A stretch of 42,519 nt of DNA from Alphaproteobacteria bacterium. GTDB lineage: Bacteria > Pseudomonadota > Alphaproteobacteria > Micavibrionales > Micavibrionaceae. Location of the stretch: positions 40,552 through 83,070 of the forward strand of contig JAKLKY010000001.1 in NCBI GenBank assembly GCA_023150415.1, in the 5' to 3' direction. Position 1 is the first letter of the stretch. Each line of letters opens with the position of its first letter. Both the position numbers and the translations under genes were made by a program. The notes below the pieces were generated by a model that worked only from the letters and a program-made list of their open reading frames with translations, did not search any database and had not been told where the DNA came from. Below are positions 18,100-26,903 of this stretch, one piece after another.

Positions 18100-18989
18100 A
18101 ACGCACAGCTGGTCCCTTCCTTGTTGTGCCAGACCAGGACCAGATCCGCCTGGACAAGTTTTTGGTACTCAACTGCCCGGATTTTTCTCGTGCGCGCTTG
18201 CAAAATTTGATTGAACGCGGTGAGGTCCTGGTTGATGAAAAGGCGATTGTCACAGCGTCCTTCAAGCTTCGCGCCGGAGTTCATGTGTGCATCAATATTC
18301 CGCCGCCAGAGCCTTCGCATCTGCAAGCGCAGGAAATCGAACTGAATATCGTCTATGAGGACGACCATCTTCTGGTCATCAATAAGCCAGCGGGCATGGT
18401 TGTGCATCCCGGCGCAGGCAATCGTGCGGGCACATTGGTCAATGCCCTGATGCACCATTGCGGAAGCCAGCTCTCGGGCATAGGCGGGGTGCAGCGTCCC
18501 GGTATTGTACACCGACTGGACAAGGAAACATCAGGCCTGATGCTGGTGGCGAAAACCGATCAGGCGCATCAGCATCTAGCTGGCCAGCTGGCCGATCGCA
18601 CACTTGAACGGGTCTATCAGGCCTTTATTTTAGGTGTGCCGCGTCCGCCGATTGGCCTGATTGATGCGCCGATCGCCCGCCATCCGACACAGCGCTTGAA
18701 AATGACGGTTGCGCGCCGCGATGGACGCGCAGCGCGAACACGTTACCGGGTACTGACGGCGCGGCTGGGGTTGTTCTCAAAAGTCGAATGTCGGCTGGAG
18801 ACCGGGCGCACGCATCAGATCCGTGTGCATATGGCGCATCTTGGACATCCGCTGATCGGTGACCCGCTCTACGGAGCACAACCCACAGCCCTGCGGGCAG
18901 CGGTGAAAAAGGCGCAACTCAATGCCGAGCAGGAAAATGCCGTTCTAACCTTCCCGCGGCAGGCGTTGCATGCCGGTCATATCGCCTAG
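18096..18989 (+). CDS. rluD: 23S rRNA pseudouridine synthase RluD, short C-terminus
   Basis: RluD-family enzymes isomerise uridines in helix 69 of 23S rRNA. An S4 RNA-binding domain (about residues 15-75, LDKFLVLNCPDFSRARLQNLIERGEV) precedes the catalytic domain, with HRLDKETSG at 139-147 (Asp142 is the nucleophile) and the later motif ETGRTHQIRVH. After FPRQALHA, where relatives continue for some 25-30 residues (LGF-HP and a P-L-P-x-D ending), this protein stops after only four more residues. The last 45 bp overlap the convergent yjbH-like gene. The core is intact, so it may still work. Confidence 0.9.
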   Translation: MKRTAGPFLVVPDQDQIRLDKFLVLNCPDFSRARLQNLIERGEVLVDEKAIVTASFKLRAGVHVCINIPPPEPSHLQAQEIELNIVYEDDHLLVINKPAGMVVHPGAGNRAGTLVNALMHHCGSQLSGIGGVQRPGIVHRLDKETSGLMLVAKTDQAHQHLAGQLADRTLERVYQAFILGVPRPPIGLIDAPIARHPTQRLKMTVARRDGRAARTRYRVLTARLGLFSKVECRLETGRTHQIRVHMAHLGHPLIGDPLYGAQPTALRAAVKKAQLNAEQENAVLTFPRQALHAGHIA

Positions 18990-21080
18990 GTCTAGAACAT
19001 CGCCCCAGTTCTCTTCCAGATGACGCGCCGAGAAGGCTTCAGTAAGCGCATAAAGCGGCAGGGGGTTTTCCAGGCTTTGTCCTGCGTCGCGGCCTATGGG
19101 TCCAAAACGGCTTTCGATCCGGCTGCTTGCCGGTAGCGCGGAAAAATGGCCCAGCGGCAGCGTCAGCCGGATTTCATGAGCGGCGTGTGTGCGTGCGCCA
19201 AACGGATCAAAATCCGCTGCGTCCGTTATCGTGCTCTGCGCCGCCAGACGAACACCGCTGGGCCATATTTTCTCAATGCCGATGCTGCCCCCAATATCTT
19301 CAGCGAGGTATCGCCCCGCCCGCAATTGAAGCGTCAGATCATAAGCTGGAAGGTCATACCAGGCCTTGATGTGCCCGGTCAGGAGATGATCGCCATTAAA
19401 GCCCAAATTCATAAAGCTGTACGGATCGCGCTTAAACGCCTGCCAGAGTTCCACGCCCGCGGCGAAACGCGAATCATACGGGCGGAAAAGAATCTCGCCA
19501 CCCAGACCACCATACATTTCCTCAAGATAGCCGCTGCTGAGTGCAAGATGCAGATTGGAATTAAAGCTATGTGTGAAGCTGGTCTGTGCGCGGTCGAGGG
19601 CAAAGCCGCGCGCGGCAAAGAGATCAATATCGCTGCGTACTGGTAAAAATGGGCGGACGCGAATTTCTTCCAACTGTTCCAGATTGTTTTTTGTGTTCAG
19701 GCGCAGGCGTACCATATTTTCAAGATACGGGCCGAGCGGGCTGCTGATTCCTGCCAGTAGCGCCGTGCGATAGAGAATGCCGCTATCCTCTTCCGAAAGG
19801 CTGGTATGGGTTTCTAGGGCGACATCAAAAGCCAAATCCTCCACTCGCGGATCGTGCATGGGCGGCAGCCAGCTTATGCCTTTTGCCGGCGCGATCGTCA
19901 TGTTCTTCCAGATTTCTGAAGTGCTGCCATGATGTGTTTGATAAGCGCGCTCAAGATCGGCGCGCATGATCTTCAAACGCGGGCCGTGTAAATTCATCAG
20001 CACGGGCTGGAGCGCGATCTCCTCCACGTCCGCCCCGCCGTGGTTCATCACCGGAATGGCAGCACGCCCCATCTGGCGCGGCGTTGACAGACCCGTTTGC
20101 AAATGCACCGATCCCTGCGCCGTTGCACCATGCAGTTCCACACCCACAAGCGGAATGTCAGCGCCTTGCGCCTCGATTTCCATGGCCTTGGTGTCAACAT
20201 TCTGTGCGCGCTTATTGCGTAGATGAAGCGGTTGCATTATCCGCTTATCGGGATCAAACCAGTCCTTGGCCTGCGCTTTTAGCGTTACCCTTCCCATGAT
20301 TTTATCCTTGCCCTGCGCGGCCAACCCGATATCCAGAAAATCAAACGGGCGGTAAGCCAGCCCGGCGCTCCAACGTGCTGGCGGATTAAAATCTGAGAGC
20401 GCGCGTTCGACGCTGTAAGAATCGCTGCCGTAATCTAACTTCAGCGACAATCCCTTGAGCGGCAGCGCATAGTCTACCCCGGCAAACAGGCCTACATCAG
20501 AACCCGTAAACCAGTCACTGAGGCCTTGCGGATCCTCCCCATCCAGCGCGCGCGTTTCGCCAAAATGCGAGGATATGCCTTTAAGCGGGTTGGGTAGCTT
20601 ACCCGCCGTTCCAAAACGGCCCCACCCGATGCCGCCTGTAACGTCAAAATCACCCCAGCGTTTCGAAAGCGCAAGATATTCCCCGCCCATGCGCTTGTGC
20701 CCGATGGCGGATTGCAGGCCGATAGTTATTTCGGGCCGCAAACGCGTCTCGGTCAGCAAGCGCAATTTCGCATCCACGCCCGGATAAAGGCGGTCGGGGT
20801 CTTCTTTGAGATGGGAGGTTTCTGCGCTTTGGCGCAACTGTATGTACAACGGCGCCGCAAGCTGAAAACCGATAAAGCCATGCAGATAGGGATCCAGCGT
20901 TGCAACACCAGCCTTCAGCGTGCCCGGTTCATCCATGCGCGCGCTGGGGACGGTGTTGTAGCCCGGCGTACCCAGAAGGGAATCGCTGCTGGCCTTGGCA
21001 TAAACATTAATGGTTGCAATGATTCCGCTCAGCGTGAAGCAAATTATAAAAGCGATACGACCGAAATACGATCCCTTCAT
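18945..21080 (-). CDS. YjbH-family outer-membrane beta-barrel protein
   Basis: The 711-residue protein has a signal peptide ending near VYAKA (about residue 29). It then shows the YjbH opening: GTPGYNTVPSARMDEPGTL, a run of short amphipathic strands, and a long barrel with RRWGDFDVTGGIGW-like repeats. YjbH is linked to exopolysaccharide secretion together with YjbEFG, none of which are adjacent here. The C-terminal strand region (RFGPIGRDAGQSLENPLPLY) is family-like, but the last 18 residues (from DLGDMTG) are read from the rluD end on the other strand and may be a recent extension. The start lacks a clear ribosome site. Confidence 0.83.
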   Translation of the reverse strand: MKGSYFGRIAFIICFTLSGIIATINVYAKASSDSLLGTPGYNTVPSARMDEPGTLKAGVATLDPYLHGFIGFQLAAPLYIQLRQSAETSHLKEDPDRLYPGVDAKLRLLTETRLRPEITIGLQSAIGHKRMGGEYLALSKRWGDFDVTGGIGWGRFGTAGKLPNPLKGISSHFGETRALDGEDPQGLSDWFTGSDVGLFAGVDYALPLKGLSLKLDYGSDSYSVERALSDFNPPARWSAGLAYRPFDFLDIGLAAQGKDKIMGRVTLKAQAKDWFDPDKRIMQPLHLRNKRAQNVDTKAMEIEAQGADIPLVGVELHGATAQGSVHLQTGLSTPRQMGRAAIPVMNHGGADVEEIALQPVLMNLHGPRLKIMRADLERAYQTHHGSTSEIWKNMTIAPAKGISWLPPMHDPRVEDLAFDVALETHTSLSEEDSGILYRTALLAGISSPLGPYLENMVRLRLNTKNNLEQLEEIRVRPFLPVRSDIDLFAARGFALDRAQTSFTHSFNSNLHLALSSGYLEEMYGGLGGEILFRPYDSRFAAGVELWQAFKRDPYSFMNLGFNGDHLLTGHIKAWYDLPAYDLTLQLRAGRYLAEDIGGSIGIEKIWPSGVRLAAQSTITDAADFDPFGARTHAAHEIRLTLPLGHFSALPASSRIESRFGPIGRDAGQSLENPLPLYALTEAFSARHLEENWGDVLDLGDMTGMQRLPREG

Positions 21081-21234
21081 AAATAAGAATGCTAAAGCGC
21101 TTCCTGCCAGAAATCAGTCCTATTGCAATAAACGCCCAGAATTTTCCCCGTTTTGTTTATCGCGCTATGATTGTTTTTTCTGTTGTCATTATACTGATCC
21201 GTACTCATACTGGTGGTTGTGGGGAGTGTAAAAG

Positions 21235-23316
21235 ATGAACCAAACGGGGATAATACCTTTCCTAAAGGATGTTCTGAGCAAAAACCCCCTGCGCATACAC
21301 AACAAGCTTGATACAGGCGAATTGTTGCAAGATGCGCTTGATAGCTCAAGACAGGGATTGGTCTTTTTTGATGGCCATGACAATGCAACTTTGTTCAATC
21401 AACGTGCAAGAATCATTGCGCCCGGGCTTTGTTCGCGCAATCAGGCGCCGCTCTCTGCGTTTTTGAACTTTATCTTTGATCATGCCATCGAATGCGATGA
21501 AAGCTTGCGCAATGTGTTGGATAAGCTCGTGCCGTCCGGGGGCGGTACATATTTCCGCGAAGTGATCGCCGTAGGCGATGCCATCTATGTGGCGAAGATC
21601 ATGAAATCACCGGCGGGGCGAACTGTGCTTCAGTTTACAGATGCCAGCGATTTCAAAAAGCATGAAGAACTGTTTATCTCTCTCCACAACATGAGCCACG
21701 ACCTGGCCCAGGCTGTTGAGGCCACAACCAACGGAATTATTCTTGCGCGTGAAAATAAAGGCTCTTTTGAGATTTGTTTTGCTAACCAGGCTCTGGGCAA
21801 CCTACTTAAGGTTGCAATTCCTGAAATTTTAGGGCAGGATCTCTTAAGGTTCCTAAAGACCATGCTCAATTCTGAAATTTTTCAAAAAATCGATCAGTCC
21901 CTTGCGCACGGCCTCGCGGCCGAGGCTGAGTTCCCTTTTAGAAGCGACAATCAGATCTGCTGGCGGAATTTGCAATTAACCAAGGTGCGCGCGCGTACAG
22001 GTGCGACCGAGATGTATATCGGTGTCCTGACCGATACAACGGAAGCCCGAATGCGTGAACAAAGCGCATTCCAGGCGCAGAAGATGGAGGCCCTGGGGCA
22101 GCTTGCAGCGGGTGTGGCGCATGATTTCAACAATTTGCTTTCGCTCATTGATGGTCATGCGCGGGCAGGGCAGCAGGCCATCAGCACGTCTGCATCTTCA
22201 GAAAAGATCAATGATTCCTTGCAAAAAGTTCGGTCCGCAGCGGAGCGGGGTGCAGGTCTGGTACGGCAAATGCTGACGTTCTCGCGGCATCAGATTGTCT
22301 CGGACTCGGCGCTTGATCTTTGTGCGGCGTTACGAGATCAGGCGAAGCTGCTACAGCCCTTGCTGACCAGTGCGGTTGAATTGCGCCTGAATTTGCCAAA
22401 GCAGGATGCTTCGAATCAAGATTTTTTCGTTCGCATCTCGGAAAACACGCTGGTGCAGATTGTGATGAATCTGGTGATCAATGCGCGCGATGCCATGCCG
22501 CAGGGTGGGCGGGTGGAGCTGGAGATCGCCAAAGCCGATTCCGACACAATTGCCACCATGTTCGCAAAGAATGTCCGCGCGTTTCCGTCGCACCAGGCGG
22601 AATTTGCCGTGTTGACGGTGCGGGATAATGGCACGGGTATTCCCGCGGAAGTTGCGACGCGGATTTTTGAGCCGTTCTTTACCACCAAGGGCGGCGGATC
22701 GGGAACCGGGCTCGGCCTTTACGTCGTCTATAGTCTAGTGCGCCAAATCGGCGGCGCGATTGATGTGTCTTCCGCGCCTGATAAGGGCACGACGTTTCGC
22801 ATCTTGCTGCCCCTCAGCGCAGATGCAAAGCCCCAACATTTAAGTGGTGATGTGAGCGAGCCTTCAACATTGCGTTTTGATGGATACACGGCATTAGTTG
22901 TTGAAGATGAGCCTGAGCTTCTGGGCCTGTTGAGCATGGATCTTCAGCGCGCGGGCTTTCGCGTCTTGCCGGCTGAGGATGGCGATACCGCGCTCGTTGT
23001 ACAAGACGATGAACCCGGGCGAATTGATATTCTTCTCACAGATGTCATGATGCCGCGCCTAAACGGCGTCAAGCTCGCCGCTCTTATGCGGGACGTGCGC
23101 CCGGAAATCGGGATTGTGTTCATGAGCGGATACCCGGGTTCGGCGCTGGGTCTGGAAGACATCCCAAAAGATGCTGTCTTCCTGTCCAAGCCCTTGCAAA
23201 TTCACACCATGCTGCCGGTTTTGCGCAATGTTCTCGAAGCGCGCAAAGCCATGTTGTTTCATCCTGATACCCTTAGTGCTTCTCGATGGGAGTCTCGCCA
23301 TGACATCTTCTCCTGA
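21235..23316 (+). CDS. Soluble hybrid histidine kinase, CckA-like C-terminal half
   Basis: The 693-residue protein has no membrane segment. Two PAS-like domains (about residues 25-125 and 150-275) precede a dimerisation box GVAHDFNNLL with His296, an ATPase domain (N box NLVINARDAMP, G1 DNGTGIP, F box FEPFFTTK, G2 GTGLGLYVVY) and a receiver with Asp603 in LLTDVMMPRLNG. The HDFNNLL box and the GSGTGLGL segment are typical of the CckA/HWE-adjacent group that acts on ChpT-like phosphotransferases. Unlike CckA it lacks transmembrane helices, so it is a paralogue rather than CckA itself. GGGGAG lies 9 bp before the ATG. The next gene overlaps its end. Confidence 0.87.
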   Translation: MNQTGIIPFLKDVLSKNPLRIHNKLDTGELLQDALDSSRQGLVFFDGHDNATLFNQRARIIAPGLCSRNQAPLSAFLNFIFDHAIECDESLRNVLDKLVPSGGGTYFREVIAVGDAIYVAKIMKSPAGRTVLQFTDASDFKKHEELFISLHNMSHDLAQAVEATTNGIILARENKGSFEICFANQALGNLLKVAIPEILGQDLLRFLKTMLNSEIFQKIDQSLAHGLAAEAEFPFRSDNQICWRNLQLTKVRARTGATEMYIGVLTDTTEARMREQSAFQAQKMEALGQLAAGVAHDFNNLLSLIDGHARAGQQAISTSASSEKINDSLQKVRSAAERGAGLVRQMLTFSRHQIVSDSALDLCAALRDQAKLLQPLLTSAVELRLNLPKQDASNQDFFVRISENTLVQIVMNLVINARDAMPQGGRVELEIAKADSDTIATMFAKNVRAFPSHQAEFAVLTVRDNGTGIPAEVATRIFEPFFTTKGGGSGTGLGLYVVYSLVRQIGGAIDVSSAPDKGTTFRILLPLSADAKPQHLSGDVSEPSTLRFDGYTALVVEDEPELLGLLSMDLQRAGFRVLPAEDGDTALVVQDDEPGRIDILLTDVMMPRLNGVKLAALMRDVRPEIGIVFMSGYPGSALGLEDIPKDAVFLSKPLQIHTMLPVLRNVLEARKAMLFHPDTLSASRWESRHDIFS

Positions 23317-23710
23317 CTTTGCTGATCTTAAAATCCTGCTGGTTGAGGATCAGGCCGAAGCGCGCAGTATGCTGAAAAACATGCTCATGGAATTAGGTGT
23401 GACGCAGGTTTTTGAAGCGCCCAACGGGCGCGAAGCGCTCAAATTCGTCGACAGTGCTATGGACCTCATCAGCTTGGTCATCTGCGATTGGAACATGCCT
23501 TCTATGAGCGGTGTTGAGTTCTTGCGCCAGCTGCGCACGGTTTATCCGGATGTACCGTTCCTGATGATTACAGGGCGCAGTGATCTTGAATCCGTTGTCG
23601 AAGCCAAAGCTTCCGGTGTCACTGGGTATATTCGCAAACCCTTTTCTGTGCTGCAGCTTGAAACCAAGCTGCGCGTGATTTTAAAGAAACAGGCCATCGC
23701 GGCGGCTTAA
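23300..23710 (+). CDS. Single-domain response regulator (CheY-like)
   Basis: The 136-residue receiver has acidic residues Glu16-Asp17, phosphoacceptor Asp63 in VICDWNMPSMSGVEFL, the switch position in LMITGRSD and the lysine in IRKPFSV. DWNMP is typical of CheY and related chemotaxis or cell-cycle receivers. The frame is open upstream to 23171, but ATG 23300 is chosen because homology starts there and it overlaps the kinase stop by 17 bp, implying coupled translation. The pair probably forms a phosphorelay branch. No output domain is present, so it must act by protein contact. Confidence 0.85.
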   Translation: MTSSPDFADLKILLVEDQAEARSMLKNMLMELGVTQVFEAPNGREALKFVDSAMDLISLVICDWNMPSMSGVEFLRQLRTVYPDVPFLMITGRSDLESVVEAKASGVTGYIRKPFSVLQLETKLRVILKKQAIAAA

Positions 23711-23726
23711 ATGAAATGAATTTGAA

Positions 23727-23754
23727 AATTTTATTACGCAGCTCTAATAAAATT
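23727..23754. repeat. AT-rich hairpin in the 179-bp gap after the response regulator
   Basis: A perfect 10-bp inverted repeat, AATTTTATTA and TAATAAAATT, is separated by 8 bases, starting 16 bp after the response regulator stop. It lacks GC pairs and a proper T run, so it could be a weak terminator or a regulator site. The remaining 135 bp to the next gene are AT-rich and probably contain that gene's promoter. Confidence 0.4.
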
Positions 23755-23889
23755 ATATTGTTAATGTCATAATATATTCACAACCCACACTTTCGTATGT
23801 TTTTTGTTGATTTTTTCTTAGAACAGGCGTTTACTCATGACGGATCGTTTTATGTTTTCTCTAGTTTGAGTTGATGGAAGGAGTCTCAG

Positions 23890-24687
23890 ATGGCAGTGGA
23901 TTATGTTTTTGACGCTTATGGTTCCGCCCCACAAGGAGGAATTTATTCTGCAAATAATTATCAAGATTTTTCCTTTGGAGATTCACTTCAACTTCATTTG
24001 CTGACGCATCCTACAGGTACTGATACCGTTGAGGATCCGAATATAACTATTATTGAAGGAGGAGTGGGAAGTGCTATCTATGGCGGGTACATAAAGGCGG
24101 GTGATCTATGCTTTACGGTTGACTCCGGTAAGTTAAGCATCAGAAATATAGTGGACCCTAACTCCAGCAGCACGGATCTGGTAAGGTTTGATTTTACGAT
24201 GTCGAACATCACCGATATTAGTGGGAATACATTGCCTGAGAGCGCATTTGGTCCGATTGCTGTCATTTTTGCAGGTCCTGCCTCTACTATTAATAATGCC
24301 TCTGTTGCGTCGGCATTTAATGCTCTTGGCGCTGGCAAGTTTAATGATTCAGGTAACCGCATTGTTTTTCAGGGCTCGAACCCAAATAGTAGCGCCGAGG
24401 GGCGTTTTAGTGAATTTTCCTTATTGGGAAAAAGCAATGGTGGAGATATGGATGGTGTTACCAACGGCACTAATGGTGTGAAGAATGCTGAAAACCATAC
24501 TACAGGAATTATTGGAGCTGAAGGTGGAGATATAATACCTATTCCGGGTGGGCCAGTTCCTGCACCAGGCGCAACAGTCCTTCTTGGTTTTGCGGCCTGT
24601 GTTGCGGCTTTGTCTCGCAAGCGCAAAGCAGCGCCCGAAGCTGTCATGCAGGAAGTCGATAGACCTGCTCCTGTTCTCGGGCATTAA
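23890..24687 (+). CDS. Protein with PEP-CTERM-like tail but no signal peptide
   Basis: The 265-residue protein has a PEP-CTERM-like end at about residues 218-248: the motif VPAPGA, a hydrophobic stretch (TVLLGFAACVAALS) and a basic cluster (RKRK). Such tails are cut by exosortase in proteins exported to the surface. Two features are odd: the N-terminus (MAVDYVFDAYGS) has no signal peptide, and a further 17 residues follow the basic cluster. The middle is Gly/Ser/Asn-rich and beta-like. AAGGAG lies 7 bp before the ATG, so the start is good. Its stop overlaps the convergent FecR gene by 3 bp. Base usage is more AT-rich than the housekeeping genes. Confidence 0.7.
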   Translation: MAVDYVFDAYGSAPQGGIYSANNYQDFSFGDSLQLHLLTHPTGTDTVEDPNITIIEGGVGSAIYGGYIKAGDLCFTVDSGKLSIRNIVDPNSSSTDLVRFDFTMSNITDISGNTLPESAFGPIAVIFAGPASTINNASVASAFNALGAGKFNDSGNRIVFQGSNPNSSAEGRFSEFSLLGKSNGGDMDGVTNGTNGVKNAENHTTGIIGAEGGDIIPIPGGPVPAPGATVLLGFAACVAALSRKRKAAPEAVMQEVDRPAPVLGH

Positions 24688-26768
24688 GTATTGTCAGTAT
24701 TGAGATACAGCGTCACACCGTCGATCTGATAGATGTTGTAAACTACACTGTTAATGGTGTCAGTTATGTACGACATATTACTAAGGTCATAGCCGAGTAA
24801 GTTGAACGTGTCCCCTTCGCTTGTGTCGATGTTGATAAACAAGTCATGGTTTTGATCCGTCATCGCTAACATGTCTTGCAAACTTAATGTGATGTTTTGC
24901 GCAATGCCGTTATCGGCGTTGATCATTTCAATATTTGTGTATTGATTGTCGCTGATTTGTGTGAAGTCAATGTTGCCTGCGACATTCAGCAGCAAACTGT
25001 CAAAATCTGCGCCCCCGTCAAAACGTGTTGAAGTGAATACACCCAAATCACTAATTACTACTTTATCTTCGCCTGCACCACCGGAAATGGTTGTGTTCAC
25101 CGCAGTGCTGTTCAAGGTAAAAATATCTGCTCCGTTACCAGAGTAAATGGTATTGTCGTGCCCGTTGACGGTCACGTTTCTTGAAAGATCATTGAAGAAT
25201 ATGTGATTTGAGTCACCATGGATTGTATCAATTACAAAACCAGACAAAGGATCACGAATAGCAAGCCCATCTTGTGTGGAATCGATAATCCCATCGTTAT
25301 CTGCAATGGTATCCAAAACTTGAAACGTATAAGTTTGTGTGACATAACCGCCATGGCCGTCGCTGACCAGAATTTCCAACGTGAAATCACCCGGCGTCAC
25401 GCCTGCATTCGTCCAGCTTAATGTCAGAACGCCATCAACAAACTGCGCGGTGATACCGCTGTTGCTAAGCGCGGCCTTGCTGGCATCGCTCAGATCGTAG
25501 CTCAAGCCGCTCTTCGTCCCGTCTGGATCATTGAACATGCCTTTGAAATCGAACGACCAGTTTGTGTTTGTGCTTGATGTATTTGGGTTTGTATCGCTGG
25601 CGCGGAAAAAGAAATCTTCAGCCTGTCCCAAAGCCACCGGCCCCAGATTGGGAACGATATGCGCATTCGGATCATAAGCTGGCTCGTGTGCTGTGGGGTT
25701 GAAGATAATCTGTCCCGCATCCGTGCCAAAACCGACATTCGCGGTCATCATGCCGCTGCTGCCGGCGGCAGGTTGCAGCGTTCCAAGTCCCTTGGCTTCG
25801 CTCAGCTCCAGCCCGCCATTGCCCAGGCCCAGCCCGGTATTCAGACCGAAACCAGCCGTAACTGTTTGCGGTGCGGGTTGGGCTTGTGCTTGTGGCTGCG
25901 ATCCGTCATCCACCGGTTGCGCCGATGCATCATCGCCTGTTGCTTCGCTGGCGTCAGCATCGGGCGTGGTCTGATCGCCGTTTTCCCCGTCATCCTCGTG
26001 TGCATTTTCATCTTGTGCTTCAGGGGCTTCGGCCGCGCTGTCTTCAATCGAGGTGAAGAAGCTCGGGGCCACGCCTGAAATGCTTGCGAAATTGTTGGCC
26101 ACATCTTCGGCCGAGATCTGGCCCATATGTTCAATCTGCGCTTGACCGGCATCGAAACGTGCTGTCTCGAATTGGTTGGAGAGCGTCACTTCCTGGCCCA
26201 TCGCATTGCGCAGAACAATCGCGCCTTCAACAACAGTGATCTCGCCAGTGTTGATATTCCCGGCGATGATGGTGCCGCGGATCCCGATCGACCCTGCGGG
26301 CGTTTCAATTTTCACGCTGTCTGGGTCTTCACGCCCGATCAGGCCCGAGGTAAAGACGAAAATCCCTTTCAGGATGGAAACATTGGTTTCACCGGCTTCG
26401 GTGGCGGGGTCGAACACGTATTCGTCAATCGCCAGTTTTGCGCCTTCGGAGATGGCAAAGCTACTCTCGTCAGAGAAAACAATATTCACAGCCGCCTTGT
26501 CTTGCGTCTCGATGACATCGCCTTGATAGACGGGTTGGCCCAGGGCCACAGGCTCGCTATGGCCATCTGTGCGGGTGATGATGGCCTCACCCGAAATTTC
26601 CTGGATATGGCCAACCGGTGCCGTCGAGGCCGCGCTGGCCGGAGCGATATCGTTGAGATCTGCATCACTCTGGATCATCTCTGCCTGCGCATAACGCTGG
26701 CCTTCCGCTCCAGATGGGCTGGAATTCGGGGCGGCCACGCCGCCGCTTTGAAAATCTTGATAAGCCAT
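24684..26768 (-). CDS. FecR-domain, RTX-like putative type I secreted surface protein
   Basis: A large protein (694 residues from the ATG; a GTG lies one codon before) without a signal peptide. A FecR-like domain (about residues 55-200) has GEAIITRTDG, VYQGDVIETQ and GSIGIRGTIIAG, as seen at the start of many giant type I-secreted adhesins. A Glu/Asp/Gln/Ala-rich linker (about 240-300) leads to a cadherin-like domain (about 400-490, with DGVLTLSW and ILVSDGHGGY). Next come RTX-like Asn/Asp/Gly motifs (GHDNTIYSGNGADIF, SGGAGEDKV) and a C-terminus typical of type I substrates (VVYNIYQIDGVTLYL). GAGGGG precedes the start. No transporter is in the window. Function as a surface or matrix protein is inferred. 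Confidence 0.8.
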   Translation of the reverse strand: MAYQDFQSGGVAAPNSSPSGAEGQRYAQAEMIQSDADLNDIAPASAASTAPVGHIQEISGEAIITRTDGHSEPVALGQPVYQGDVIETQDKAAVNIVFSDESSFAISEGAKLAIDEYVFDPATEAGETNVSILKGIFVFTSGLIGREDPDSVKIETPAGSIGIRGTIIAGNINTGEITVVEGAIVLRNAMGQEVTLSNQFETARFDAGQAQIEHMGQISAEDVANNFASISGVAPSFFTSIEDSAAEAPEAQDENAHEDDGENGDQTTPDADASEATGDDASAQPVDDGSQPQAQAQPAPQTVTAGFGLNTGLGLGNGGLELSEAKGLGTLQPAAGSSGMMTANVGFGTDAGQIIFNPTAHEPAYDPNAHIVPNLGPVALGQAEDFFFRASDTNPNTSSTNTNWSFDFKGMFNDPDGTKSGLSYDLSDASKAALSNSGITAQFVDGVLTLSWTNAGVTPGDFTLEILVSDGHGGYVTQTYTFQVLDTIADNDGIIDSTQDGLAIRDPLSGFVIDTIHGDSNHIFFNDLSRNVTVNGHDNTIYSGNGADIFTLNSTAVNTTISGGAGEDKVVISDLGVFTSTRFDGGADFDSLLLNVAGNIDFTQISDNQYTNIEMINADNGIAQNITLSLQDMLAMTDQNHDLFINIDTSEGDTFNLLGYDLSNMSYITDTINSVVYNIYQIDGVTLYLNTDNT

Positions 26769-26903
26769 CACAATCCCCTCAAAAACCTTTGTTTCCCCAA
26801 ATTCTAATGCCTTGGGTTATATTCTTATGATATCCATAAAATGGTTTACAAAACCCTAAAAATTTACAAAATAAGTTAAATTGTATGAAATTTTATGGCG
26901 CAT

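Noticed and set aside
26127-26807. 226-residue + strand open frame opposite the FecR gene
   Set aside because: No ribosome site or domain; the opposite strand has clear FecR motifs.
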